Assembly: GCF_005280655.1 (NCBI RefSeq)
Contig: NZ_CP040058.1
Coordinates: 2,704,001-2,768,000 of the forward strand
Reading direction: 5' to 3'
From: Anaerostipes rhamnosivorans
GTDB lineage: Bacteria > Bacillota > Clostridia > Lachnospirales > Lachnospiraceae
DNA: 64,000 bases
The position numbers and the translations under genes are program-made. How positions within the stretch are numbered: position 1 is the stretch's first letter; the number at the start of each line of letters is the position of its first letter. Below, one piece after another: positions 1-6,823 of the stretch. The notes below the pieces were generated by a model. The model did not search any database and was not told where the DNA came from. It saw only the letters and a program-made list of their open reading frames with translations.

Positions 1-12
1 TAATAATAGCAT
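1..12 (-). CDS. start of a truncated gene at the left window edge
   Basis: An ATG on the minus strand at 12-10 follows a purine-rich AGGGGGA ribosome binding site at about 17-24, and the codons stay open to the window edge. Only four codons are visible, so no product can be named. It lies 24 bases downstream of the preceding small gene and continues the leftward operon of the mobile element. Confidence 0.35.
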
Positions 13-36
13 CCTATCCCCCTAAATCTTAATTTT

Positions 37-216
37 TTATATCTCCTCATACGACAACTCTAAATGCTCCATCCCAAATGGGCGAAGATATTTTTCATAA
101 ATATAGCTGTCTTTTTCCGTTTCATCCATCCCTTTCAGTTCCGATTCTTGTATTTCAACCTCTTCTACGTATTCTGCTCCTACGTACCCGATTCCACATT
201 TCATTCTTAATTTCAT
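37..216 (-). CDS. small hypothetical protein of the mobile element (59 aa)
   Basis: A 59-residue reading frame on the minus strand starts at ATG 216 behind a near-perfect ribosome binding site (TAGGAGGTGA, about 222-230). The product begins MKLRMKCGIGYVGAEYVEE, is acidic and has no membrane segment. I do not recognise a named domain, although small acidic proteins with a similar opening occur in prophages of Firmicutes. It lies near the distal end of the leftward operon. The strong ribosome binding site and good codon flow make it a real gene despite its size. Confidence 0.7.
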   Translation of the reverse strand: MKLRMKCGIGYVGAEYVEEVEIQESELKGMDETEKDSYIYEKYLRPFGMEHLELSYEEI

Positions 217-253
217 TCCCTCACCTCCTAAAATGCTAATATAGGTGAGTTTT

Positions 254-373
254 CTAAGCGTATTTGATTATTCGTATAATAATCAAAACAATAGAAATTA
301 TTATGCCAAGTGAAAAACTAATGAAATTCTGGAGAGCTTCGTTGCAATGCCGGAATTTTTTTGTCTTTTTCAT
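254..373 (-). CDS. tiny single-pass membrane protein (39 aa)
   Basis: A 39-codon frame starts at ATG 373, preceded by AAAGGGGCG about ten bases upstream. The first 18 residues are basic and polar (MKKTKKFRHCNEALQNF). A hydrophobic stretch of about 16 residues rich in Ile, Leu and Val follows, then a short basic tail, which suggests one transmembrane helix. No family is recognised. It fills the otherwise empty space between two operon genes. A holin-like or regulatory micropeptide is possible, but nothing shows it. Confidence 0.45.
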   Translation of the reverse strand: MKKTKKFRHCNEALQNFISFSLGIIISIVLIIIRIIKYA

Positions 374-429
374 TTTTATCGTTTCGCCCCTTTCTCTGGC
401 CGGAACCAGTCCACTTCTTCTATTCACCG

Positions 430-633
430 TTAATATCTTCCCTCAATAATTCTCCTTAGACTATTGGAAGTGTCCTCTAAGAAATATTGCAGTTCATCCT
501 CTACCTCTGTTCCTGATCCTTCCTCAAAAACTTTGATCCGCGCCTCGTCCAAAATCTGTTCCGACTTCTTAAGGATCTCCTGCTCCTCCTCAGTAAATTC
601 AGCCCTGCATTCACCGTTTGAAACAATCTCCAT
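430..633 (-). CDS. small acidic hypothetical protein (67 aa)
   Basis: I chose ATG 633 because AAGGAAGGAGG lies just upstream. An earlier in-frame start at 678 would add 15 residues but would place that ribosome binding site inside the coding region. The product begins MEIVSNGECRAEFTEEE, is strongly acidic and probably alpha-helical. It has no transmembrane segment, cysteine cluster or recognisable domain. Its position within the leftward operon suggests an accessory protein of the element, function unknown. Confidence 0.6.
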   Translation of the reverse strand: MEIVSNGECRAEFTEEEQEILKKSEQILDEARIKVFEEGSGTEVEDELQYFLEDTSNSLRRIIEGRY

Positions 634-667
634 GTCTTTTCCTCCTTCCTTTCGTAATGCGAACAAT

Positions 668-1036
668 TTATTTTCCAATTTTTATTAGTTTAAGCATGTA
701 CTTTGCAATTGCTGTATCTTTTGCTTCTTCGTCTCCTTCTTTTGCTACCACTATCACTTTTGTCAGTTCATCCGCGGCTCCTCTTAGATTTCTTTGCATT
801 TCTCGTATCTCTCTAATACTCGGATCATGCTCTTCTAGCTCCACTTGATCATATTCCTCAGAGAGTTTATCAATTGCTCCGCCCAATAAGATTTCGCAAT
901 ATCCTTTTAAATTTTCTTCTGAAGGATGTGCATTATTATTTCTAATCTCTCCATATCTTTCAAGCGTCTTTAAATCATCGTTATCCAATTCTATTTTTAT
1001 CTGTAATTCATAAATCCCTTTTTCTTTTTCTATCAT
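668..1036 (-). CDS. hypothetical helical protein of the mobile element (122 aa)
   Basis: The frame starts at ATG 1036 behind GAAAGGAAA. The sequence is charged and helical, with many Glu and Lys residues and a stretch from about residue 55 to 95 that could form a coiled coil. No enzyme motif or membrane segment is visible and I do not recognise a family. It sits just downstream of a tiny membrane protein gene in the same leftward operon. Confidence 0.65.
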   Translation of the reverse strand: MIEKEKGIYELQIKIELDNDDLKTLERYGEIRNNNAHPSEENLKGYCEILLGGAIDKLSEEYDQVELEEHDPSIREIREMQRNLRGAADELTKVIVVAKEGDEEAKDTAIAKYMLKLIKIGK

Positions 1037-1047
1037 GATTTTCCTTT

Positions 1048-1197
1048 CTACATTTTTGCAATCAATATAAGAAGGATTGCTTTTTGAAAATGTTCAAATT
1101 GCTTTATTTTGTCCCCTCTCCATTCACTTATAAATCCTGCCGTAACCTCAAAAGCGGCCACAAAAATTAGCGCAGTGTGTAATATTAGTTCCATCAT
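1048..1197 (-). CDS. small membrane protein, translationally coupled (49 aa)
   Basis: ATG 1197 overlaps the stop codon of the upstream gene in an ATGA arrangement, so translation is probably coupled. A second ATG follows immediately. The product begins MMELILHTALIFVAAFEV. It has one hydrophobic segment at residues 3-20 and a second near the C-terminus, separated by a charged loop (SEWRGDKIKQFEHF), consistent with a two-helix hairpin membrane protein. It has no named family. The overlap and open frame support a real gene. Confidence 0.55.
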   Translation of the reverse strand: MMELILHTALIFVAAFEVTAGFISEWRGDKIKQFEHFQKAILLILIAKM

Positions 1198-1493
1198 CGT
1201 TCTAACCAGCGTGAAATTTCATCGGCAGAAAATGTAAATATTGTATCTCCGTCTGATACCGACAATGTTTTTCCCGTCTGATCATTCGTTACCATGACTC
1301 TCAACATTTTTGTTTTATATCCGATTCTTGTGCCTGTTTTTTTGATTCCTTTTACAAAAATTTCTTTATTCTTGCATTCCATTTTTCTTCCCTCCCTTTG
1401 CGTTCTTCTGATTTCGTTTGATAATCTATTTATGTTCCTGTTTTGACTATCAAGTCTGTCTTCTATTTCATCTATCCGTTTCAATAATTTCAT
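1194..1493 (-). CDS. hypothetical protein with N-terminal coiled coil (99 aa)
   Basis: The frame opens at ATG 1493 after AAAGGAGAAC. Residues 1-37 look like a coiled coil (heptad-spaced Leu and Ile among charged residues). Residues 38-99 form a compact beta-rich part ending in a basic tail. A second ATG at codon 38 is preceded by its own AGGGAGGGAAG ribosome binding site, so a 62-residue short form may also be made. No domain is recognised. The stop codon overlaps the next start. Confidence 0.6.
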   Translation of the reverse strand: MKLLKRIDEIEDRLDSQNRNINRLSNEIRRTQREGRKMECKNKEIFVKGIKKTGTRIGYKTKMLRVMVTNDQTGKTLSVSDGDTIFTFSADEISRWLER

Positions 1494-1576
1494 TGTTCTC
1501 CTTTCTGCCCCTACTAAGAGGGGCCTACTCGCATTAGTTCCTTTAGTCGATATTAATAGTTTCTTTGTGATATATG

Positions 1577-1735
1577 CTACATGTTTGGATATGGGACAAT
1601 TTCTCTATGTCCACATTCCTTACACTTATAGCCGTCTGTTAATCCGTATTCTATCTCTACAGCTAGTTCCTCAATTTCAAAATCCCTGCTGCCGCACTCC
1701 GGGCAGCTCCACCACGGTATAAATTCTTCATACAT
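1577..1735 (-). CDS. small zinc-ribbon protein (52 aa)
   Basis: This 52-residue frame starts at ATG 1735, seven bases upstream of the end of the parB-like gene, so the two overlap. It contains two Cys-x-x-Cys knuckles, CPEC at residues 11-14 and CKEC near residue 40, the standard four-cysteine ligand set of a zinc ribbon. Such small ribbons are common in phages and plasmids, where they may bind nucleic acid or protein. The specific role is unknown. Confidence 0.65.
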   Translation of the reverse strand: MYEEFIPWWSCPECGSRDFEIEELAVEIEYGLTDGYKCKECGHREIVPYPNM

Positions 1736-2994
1736 CTTTCACCCCTAAAATACAGTAGCCAGGTTTCAGCCCTTCATGATCCTCCAGAACATATGTTATT
1801 TCCCTTCGGATAATATCTCCGCTCCATTCACCATCCTTATACTTTCGCATCTTCATGAAATCTCCCACTTTATAATCCCGGTCGTTTTTTCGTAATTCAA
1901 ATGGTTTTATCCCCGCTTTTGCGTCCTCAAAAAACTCAGCCGCAGTTTTAACATCATGTTCAATTCTCCGATTGCGAATCTCGCCGTTCGCATCTACCGT
2001 CTGATTCTCAGGTTTGTTCATAAAATGTGTCTCTTGCAGTTCTCGCTCAGACATGGATCCTGGTATATCTTTGTTTTTAAAGTCAAGACAATAATCAACA
2101 GCTTCCCCTTTTTCGCTACACTGCTCCCAGTTTGCACATGAGAAGCATTTTGATATTATTTTTTCTGGATTTGCTTCGAACCCTCGCTGCTCTCCTTTCT
2201 CTTCAGTGCCATGTGCTTCATTTTCAACAAACTCTTCCATTTCAATCTGACCTGGTATTGGTTTTGCTTCTTCCTCTTTTTCCTTCATCGTGATTACATC
2301 GTTTATGCTGAGAGTTCCATTTTCTTTGTACAGTTCAAATACTCTTTCTTGCCATTCCTCTGACATACCTGCTGCCTCATAAACTGCCGAAATACCTATG
2401 TTGTCGTTTTTAAACTCTTCCATCAGATCTGAACAAAGATTTTTATATATTGTTTTATATCTCCCGATCTGAGCCGGTGCACTTTTTACAATCTCGGAAA
2501 TTAATTCCCTGGTTTTCCCCTTTATTTCATACTCTTCTCTAAGTTTTAAAACCAGTTCTTCAGTTTTAATAACTTCCGTCATTTTCTCCCAATCCGTTTT
2601 GTCCCGGTATCTATTTGCCATGATCAGGGCCAGCCTGTCCATTATGGCATTTTTACTGTCTTTCTTTACACATGGCACTTTCCGGAATCGTTCTTTTCCC
2701 TCTTTCACAAGTGCAAGCATAGCAATTCTTCTCCTGTGCCCGGATATGATTCTGTATTTTTCTCCTTCTTTCTTCACAAGCAGTGGTTGCAGCAGGCCCT
2801 ACCAATTCAATAGACTGTTTCAACTCTTCAATTTCTTTCTTTGTATCGTAAAAGTTTTCTTTCGACGGGGCCAGATCATAAATATCAATCATTATATTTT
2901 CTGCGTCCTCCAAAACTTTCTCGCTCTTTTTTTCTACTGTCTCCTTTGATCTTTGGTTCAGTAGATCCATCAAGTTAAAGTTTTCCTTTGGCAT
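1728..2994 (-). pseudogene. parB: ParB-like partition protein fused to a DUF3850 domain, split by a frameshift
   Basis: The 5' frame starts at ATG 2994 behind TAAGGAGGAAAA and shows the ParB amino-terminal pattern up to KQSIELVG. The ParB core then continues in another frame (GEKYRIISGHRRR, the nucleotide-binding C-motif). The break lies at 2796-2800, where one extra G in a GGG run accounts for the shift; removing it gives one 421-residue protein. After the ParB helix-turn-helix region come a Cys-rich patch (CFSCANWEQC) and a C-terminal ASCH-like DUF3850 domain (HDVKTAAEFF to GYCILGVK). A GTG at 2777 could start the downstream part alone. It may be a pseudogene, a programmed frameshift or a sequence error; the sequence cannot decide. 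Confidence 0.75.
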
Positions 2995-3008
2995 TTTTCC
3001 TCCTTAAC

Positions 3009-3025
3009 GTGACCAAATTGGTCAC
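3009..3025. promoter_or_regulatory. perfect 17-base palindrome between parA and parB (parS candidate)
   Basis: GTGACCAAATTGGTCAC reads as two perfect 8-base arms around a central A. It overlaps the parA stop codon and lies just before the parB ribosome binding site. Centromere sites of ParAB systems are often short palindromes near the par genes, so this is a candidate ParB site. An operator or an mRNA hairpin controlling parB are the alternatives. Confidence 0.5.
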
Positions 3026-3783
3026 ATTTTTAGATATTCTTCTACTAGCGACTTGTAATCGTATGATGCTGCGCATCTGCTTGAATATAAAAGAATTGGT
3101 TCTCTTGCAAACGTGCTAGGCTTCATTTTTGGCGTTTTTCTGATGCATGTTTCAAAAACCGGATATTCCAAGGTTTTAAAAAACTCTTTCCCCTGTATAT
3201 CAGCATCATTTGTCCTGTCGTATTGTGTTACAAAACACCCGCAGAAACGAAGATTTGGGTTTAGATCTTCTTTTGTATTGTCGATCTGCTCTTTTAATTC
3301 TGCCAAACCGTCCAGAGCAAAGTCATCTATCGTGACCGGTACTAATACGTCATCTGCTGCCACCAGCGCATTAATCGTGGATATATTTATATCCGGGGCA
3401 TTGTCTATAATGCAGTAGTCATACTCCCTTTGAGCCTGCTCTAAAGCTTTTTTGAATCTTGTCTGTTGCGGTCTCTGCTGGTCAAGGAGAACCTCTAAAT
3501 TTGCTTTCAAAAGATTCATGTTTGCAGTTATAATGTCAAGCCCTTCATAATCCGTTTGCTGTATTATTTCTTTCAGTTCCGTTCTGCGTTCCGTCATGAT
3601 GTCCGCGGTTCCTTTATGGCTATAATCATGCCGATTCAATATTTTACTTGCATTGCCCTGCTTATCATTGTCGATCAGCAAAACTTTGAATCCGTGGGCT
3701 GCTGCCAGTATATGGCCTATGTTTACACTAGAGATCGTTTTTGCAACCCCGCCCTTTAGGTTTATAATTGATATCGTTTTCAA
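3022..3783 (-). CDS. parA: ParA-family partition ATPase
   Basis: A 253-residue ParA/MinD-type ATPase that would segregate the excised element together with the adjacent ParB. The deviant Walker A motif KGGVAKT is near residue 10, the switch I-like DNDKQGNAS follows near residue 37, and the Walker B-like YDYCIIDNAPD lies near residue 120. I chose the TTG at 3783 because GGGAGAAAG precedes it and the protein then begins directly before the P-loop (KTISIINLKGG), as usual for short ParA proteins. The TTG overlaps the upstream TGA stop, so translation is probably coupled. A longer in-frame extension to 3852 overlaps the upstream gene and is unlikely. Confidence 0.9.
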   Translation of the reverse strand: MKTISIINLKGGVAKTISSVNIGHILAAAHGFKVLLIDNDKQGNASKILNRHDYSHKGTADIMTERRTELKEIIQQTDYEGLDIITANMNLLKANLEVLLDQQRPQQTRFKKALEQAQREYDYCIIDNAPDINISTINALVAADDVLVPVTIDDFALDGLAELKEQIDNTKEDLNPNLRFCGCFVTQYDRTNDADIQGKEFFKTLEYPVFETCIRKTPKMKPSTFAREPILLYSSRCAASYDYKSLVEEYLKM

Positions 3784-4064
3784 ATTGCTTTCTCCCTTCT
3801 GGCTTTTTGAATCTTTACGTTTCCAAAGAAAATATCTTTGTTTAAGAAACATTCCCGGTACTTCCCTTTTTTCTTTTCAACTTCTATCAGGATATAATGC
3901 GGATAGATCTCTATTAATTTCCCTTCGATCCGCTGCATATGAGCCTCTTTTCCTCTCCCTACCCATTTAGAAACGCTTATTTGACTTCCAGCTTTCAGCT
4001 TCATGGATTTTCGCATCATTTCATCCGTGTATGCATAGCGTCCATTTTGCTTCGCTACTCTCAA
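3780..4064 (-). CDS. small basic hypothetical protein upstream of parA (94 aa)
   Basis: The start is taken as TTG 4064, which overlaps the TGA of the upstream gene and follows GGGAGGGAGA. The frame is open further upstream, but that part lies inside the neighbouring gene. The product is basic and probably beta-rich (KLKAGSQISVSKWVG, then KLIEIYPHYILIEVEKKKG), like a small OB or SH3-type barrel. No family is recognised. Its place between the replication genes and parA, with overlaps on both sides, suggests a replication or partition accessory. Confidence 0.6.
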   Translation of the reverse strand: MRVAKQNGRYAYTDEMMRKSMKLKAGSQISVSKWVGRGKEAHMQRIEGKLIEIYPHYILIEVEKKKGKYRECFLNKDIFFGNVKIQKARREKAI

Positions 4065-4459
4065 TGCAATCTCCCTCCCATCAAGGTCCTTACAATGTCC
4101 TCTGCCTTGTACTCCCCTGCGATATTCTTTGTCTTTTCCATCTGTCTGCAAATTTTTTCACGGCTTCGTTTATTTTCTGGTTGTAGGATGGTCAGGATTG
4201 CATTAATGTCATATGTAGCAAATTCTTGGAACGCCGCAAATAATTCTTTCTGCATAGCCTCTTTCAAAGCCTTATCCGTTTTTTTGTTCAAGTGTGGCCC
4301 CCTATTTCCTTTATGGAATCCGGCCGGGAGGGCTATTTTTGAATAAAAGTGGTCTACGCCTCCGTGTGACCGGTAAACAATATGGTGCATCTCAATCGGT
4401 CCTGCTGCCTCTTCATCGCTGTAATATCCAAGTTCTTTCTGTACGTCAAAATTAATCAT
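4061..4459 (-). CDS. HNH-like protein of the replication module (132 aa)
   Basis: The ATG at 4459 overlaps the previous stop (ATGA) and follows GGAAGGGAGAC. Residues 23-60 read IEMHHIVYRSHGG, then FHKGNRGPHLN. This resembles the His-His beta-beta-alpha metal core of HNH endonucleases, with the usual short spacing to a downstream His and Asn. The rest is helical and basic. HNH proteins in mobile elements cut DNA during packaging, homing or recombination. The cysteine pairs seen in many HNH proteins are absent, so the assignment rests on the short His motif only. Confidence 0.5.
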   Translation of the reverse strand: MINFDVQKELGYYSDEEAAGPIEMHHIVYRSHGGVDHFYSKIALPAGFHKGNRGPHLNKKTDKALKEAMQKELFAAFQEFATYDINAILTILQPENKRSREKICRQMEKTKNIAGEYKAEDIVRTLMGGRLH

Positions 4460-4878
4460 GTAAGTCTCCCTTCCAAAATTGTTTTGCAGTTATATTTGTC
4501 TAAATTAATATCGCACCTTAATTTGTGCAGCGTTGCAAAGACATAGATTTGCTTCCACAAGTCTGCGTTTTTAATGTCTTGCTTATTTGCTTTCTGCCAA
4601 TCTGCGTCTGCATACCTATTTAGATCTTTTAATATCCGCATGAAGTATTCCGATTCCGTGTGGATCGTGATTTCCATTCGTTCGCCCTTCTTGATCCTGT
4701 GCAATGCTCGGAGTGCGGCTTCTACTACTGCCCGGTTCTTGGTCGTATCTTCTAATTGTCCTTCATCAATCAGAAGATTTGTTTTTATTGATACATACTC
4801 CAAGATTGCCCGGTACACTGCTGGTCCGGTCTTCCTTGCATGGCAGGCTGTGTATATGTAAATATCTATGCGTTTCAT
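4456..4878 (-). CDS. RNase H-like fold protein (140 aa)
   Basis: The frame starts at ATG 4878, overlapping the stop codon of the replication gene, with AAGGGAG as ribosome binding site. The layout follows RNase HI: an N-terminal strand (DIYIYTACH), then TTKNRAVVEAALRAL (the helix carrying the Asn-Arg and Glu region), IHTESEYF (third core strand) and DWQKANKQDIKNADLW (the region before the last helix). It may process RNA primers or hybrids during element replication. Some expected acidic catalytic positions are not obvious (for example Thr-Glu-Ser instead of Thr-Asp-Ser), so activity is uncertain. Confidence 0.55.
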   Translation of the reverse strand: MKRIDIYIYTACHARKTGPAVYRAILEYVSIKTNLLIDEGQLEDTTKNRAVVEAALRALHRIKKGERMEITIHTESEYFMRILKDLNRYADADWQKANKQDIKNADLWKQIYVFATLHKLRCDINLDKYNCKTILEGRLT

Positions 4879-5753
4879 GGAATCTCCCTTCTTTTCCGCA
4901 TCCTGGCCCGAATGTAAAACATCCCGTTAAAATCGTTATAGTAAACCTGCGACTCCGTAAAAAGATACTCTGGGAACCATTCTTTCATTTGCCATTCCAA
5001 ATAGGATCGGTCTTTGACCATTTCTTTTACATAACCTTCCACCTTTTTGTACTTTCCGAACTGATCCTTTTTTGAATGGACTTTCCGAACTCTAAATTGC
5101 TTTAGGTTTGTGCTGCTGTTCCATCGCTTTTTTCCTTTCGGCTCCTTGGTTATGTAATTTGCCAGACCAGTTAGACCATACTCATCTTTTTCCAGACGTC
5201 GTGTTTCATTTCTGTGCCCTTTTTTCCAGGTCTTTTCTACCAGGTCCATATCGAGCTGCCCATCCATTACTAAATGGTGGTGCCACCTGACTTTTGATTC
5301 TGGCGAAAACTCTGTTACATAGACATACTTTGCATTTGGCAGGCCACGCTTTTTCCGCTGGTAATTAATCCTTCTAATATAGTTCTGCATATTCTTAATC
5401 GCTTCATCCATATCGTCCGGCTCCTGCCCTTTCCCGTATGTAAGAGTGATCCAGATATCCCGGTCCGTAAAATTATGCTCTATGAGCCGATTCACATATT
5501 TTCTTGCGTTCTTATCATTCAGACTCTTTTGTGCCTTCGAGTTATCCCTTTTGAGTCTTGCCCCTTCCGGTATATCTGACAGCTTTGAAAACTCCGGATA
5601 GATCTCTATTTCAAGCTGTTCACCTGCCCTTACTTCTTTACAGGCATATACCGCTTTGAATCGGTACTTTAGCATCTGTTCTATGAAATATTCATGGAGT
5701 GTCTCGATCTGTTGATTGAATGCTTCCTCATAGTTATATGGGATGTAGGTCAT
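4875..5753 (-). CDS. HUH-type replication initiator protein
   Basis: A 292-residue protein with the three motifs of rolling-circle Rep proteins: WITLTYGKG near residue 140 (motif I), VRWHHHLVM near residue 190 (the His-hydrophobic-His metal site, motif II) and GLANYITKEPKG near residue 235 (catalytic Tyr with a following Lys, motif III). A single Tyr fits plasmid or phage initiators of the ORF2/G2P type. It would nick the origin of the excised element. I chose ATG 5753 because AGGAAGAAGAGAGGG precedes it; a GTG at 5774 is possible. It heads a tightly overlapping run (Rep, RNase H-like, HNH-like, small protein, ParA) and has inverted repeats directly upstream. Confidence 0.75.
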   Translation of the reverse strand: MTYIPYNYEEAFNQQIETLHEYFIEQMLKYRFKAVYACKEVRAGEQLEIEIYPEFSKLSDIPEGARLKRDNSKAQKSLNDKNARKYVNRLIEHNFTDRDIWITLTYGKGQEPDDMDEAIKNMQNYIRRINYQRKKRGLPNAKYVYVTEFSPESKVRWHHHLVMDGQLDMDLVEKTWKKGHRNETRRLEKDEYGLTGLANYITKEPKGKKRWNSSTNLKQFRVRKVHSKKDQFGKYKKVEGYVKEMVKDRSYLEWQMKEWFPEYLFTESQVYYNDFNGMFYIRARMRKRREIP

Positions 5754-5774
5754 CCCTCTCTTCTTCCTTGTCAC

Positions 5775-5901
5775 CTACGCACCACCTACTTTTCGTTGAG
5801 TTGTTAATATAAATTACAAGGCCGATATAAGCCGCTCGGCTCCTTGCATTTTCAGTATGTGCATGGTAAAATGAACTTAAGGATTTATTTGTTACCATGC
5901 A
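5775..5901. other. candidate replication origin: inverted repeats upstream of rep
   Basis: This non-coding gap upstream of the Rep gene holds two inverted repeats: a tight AGCCGCTCGGCT at 5830-5841 and a 10-base pair of arms TGCATGGTAA / TTACCATGCA at 5860-5869 and 5892-5901. HUH Rep proteins often nick at a hairpin next to their own gene, so this is a candidate double-strand origin. No nick sequence was identified. Confidence 0.35.
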
Positions 5902-5909
5902 AATACCTT

Positions 5910-5938
5910 GGCGTTAGATTCTCCCAAAATCTAACGCC
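5910..5938 (+). terminator. hairpin with T-tract reading rightward
   Basis: GGCGTTAGATT (5910-5920) pairs perfectly with AATCTAACGCC (5928-5938), and a T-rich run follows on the plus strand only. Read rightward it is a standard intrinsic terminator. No rightward gene precedes it, so it may end an antisense or replication-region transcript. The stop codon of the leftward gene ending at 5931 lies in its right arm. Confidence 0.55.
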
Positions 5939-6116
5939 TTTTTTCTTTTAATTCTCTAAGTTCCTCGACCGTTCCCAAGTCTTCATATTGGCCCAGCTTG
6001 TCCACAAGCTGTCCAAAGAGGCAATTATTTTCTTCTGACGTCTCTGAAATCTTTGACGCCCGATATGTATTTGTGTCTCCGTTACGCATGGTCAGCCTAT
6101 CCTTTGCACAATGCAT
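5931..6116 (-). CDS. small phage-like hypothetical protein (61 aa)
   Basis: I chose ATG 6116 because AGGAGGTACT lies right upstream; the longer frame to 6146 would contain that site. The C-terminal pattern QYEDLGTVEELRELKEK matches the short helical tail (YEDxG...EEL) seen in many small prophage proteins of Firmicutes. No function is known for these. The gene overlaps the end of the upstream gene by 20 bases. Confidence 0.6.
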   Translation of the reverse strand: MHCAKDRLTMRNGDTNTYRASKISETSEENNCLFGQLVDKLGQYEDLGTVEELRELKEKRR

Positions 6117-6513
6117 AGTACCTCCTAGCCTCCCTTGCTCTCCCATGCTTTACGCATTGACAATAAGTATGTATTCCGTTCCAGCAATTAACAAAGTCTC
6201 TGTCTCCTTCACTCTGTACTGTTAATAAAGGATATTGAAATCCCAAGATTTCTTCTACAATATCTCTGGCTTGTCCTGTTTTTTCCGCTGTATCACAAAC
6301 AGCTTTAGCTACAGAGTTCCCTTCAAGAGAATACAAAAATGTTCTTCTAATGATCCGTGGGTCTACTTCTTTTAAAAGGATTGTTTCCCATTCTATGATT
6401 GCTTTTTCTGCATCCCCAATTTTAATATCTTTGTTCTTTGCGATCTCTTCTATTGGTATCCCATTCAGATGCATCGCATATATTTCTTCTTTCATTTGCT
6501 TTTTTATATACAT
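6097..6513 (-). CDS. hypothetical protein with helix-turn-helix-like start (138 aa)
   Basis: ATG 6513 follows AAGGAGGAGCC, so I prefer it to the longer frame starting at 6540. Residues 5-45 (MKEEIYAMHLNGIPIEEIAKNKDIKIGDAEKAIIEW) resemble a small helix-turn-helix of the kind that precedes replication or transcription control. The remainder is helical with several cysteines near the C-terminus (CWNGIHTYCQC). No named family is recognised. It sits upstream of rep in the leftward operon and might regulate it. Confidence 0.55.
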   Translation of the reverse strand: MYIKKQMKEEIYAMHLNGIPIEEIAKNKDIKIGDAEKAIIEWETILLKEVDPRIIRRTFLYSLEGNSVAKAVCDTAEKTGQARDIVEEILGFQYPLLTVQSEGDRDFVNCWNGIHTYCQCVKHGRAREARRYYALCKG

Positions 6514-6544
6514 GGCTCCTCCTTGCTTGTCCTTCTGCAACTGC

Positions 6545-6757
6545 TTACGCAGTTGTGACCTTCCCTCCCAGTGATTTGATTACCCTTCGGACAAATTCTT
6601 CTTTTATTTCTTCCAGTTCATCTTCCGGGATCTCTTCCATTGGAACGTCTTTTCCATTAATTTCAACATAACGTTTTCCTGGTTTTAGCACAAAATCACC
6701 TCCTTTATACATCTTATGAACCGCTGTTTGTCCTTGTTTCCTGCTTGTTATTTCCAT
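6545..6757 (-). CDS. small acidic hypothetical protein with two possible starts
   Basis: The longest frame starts at ATG 6757 with AAAGGAGATAC and gives 70 residues. Inside it, a GTG at 6691 is preceded by AAAGGAGGTGA, a full match to the 16S rRNA tail at ideal spacing. It would give a 48-residue protein beginning at LKPGKRYVEING. Both starts could be used. The product is acidic in the middle (EEIPEDELEEIKEEF) and has no recognised domain. Confidence 0.6.
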   Translation of the reverse strand: MEITSRKQGQTAVHKMYKGGDFVLKPGKRYVEINGKDVPMEEIPEDELEEIKEEFVRRVIKSLGGKVTTA

Positions 6758-6823
6758 GTATCTCCTTTATAATTTTAGTACAGGCTCCCGCCAGAGCCGA
6801 GTATCAGAAGAAAGGAGATCTCT

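Noticed and set aside
264..449. Rightward open frame opposite the small membrane protein gene
   Set aside because: No ribosome binding site, and the codons mirror the leftward gene at 254-373.
1511..1530. Hairpin GCCCCT/AGGGGC as a terminator inside the element operon
   Set aside because: The stem is only six bases and has no T-tract on either strand.
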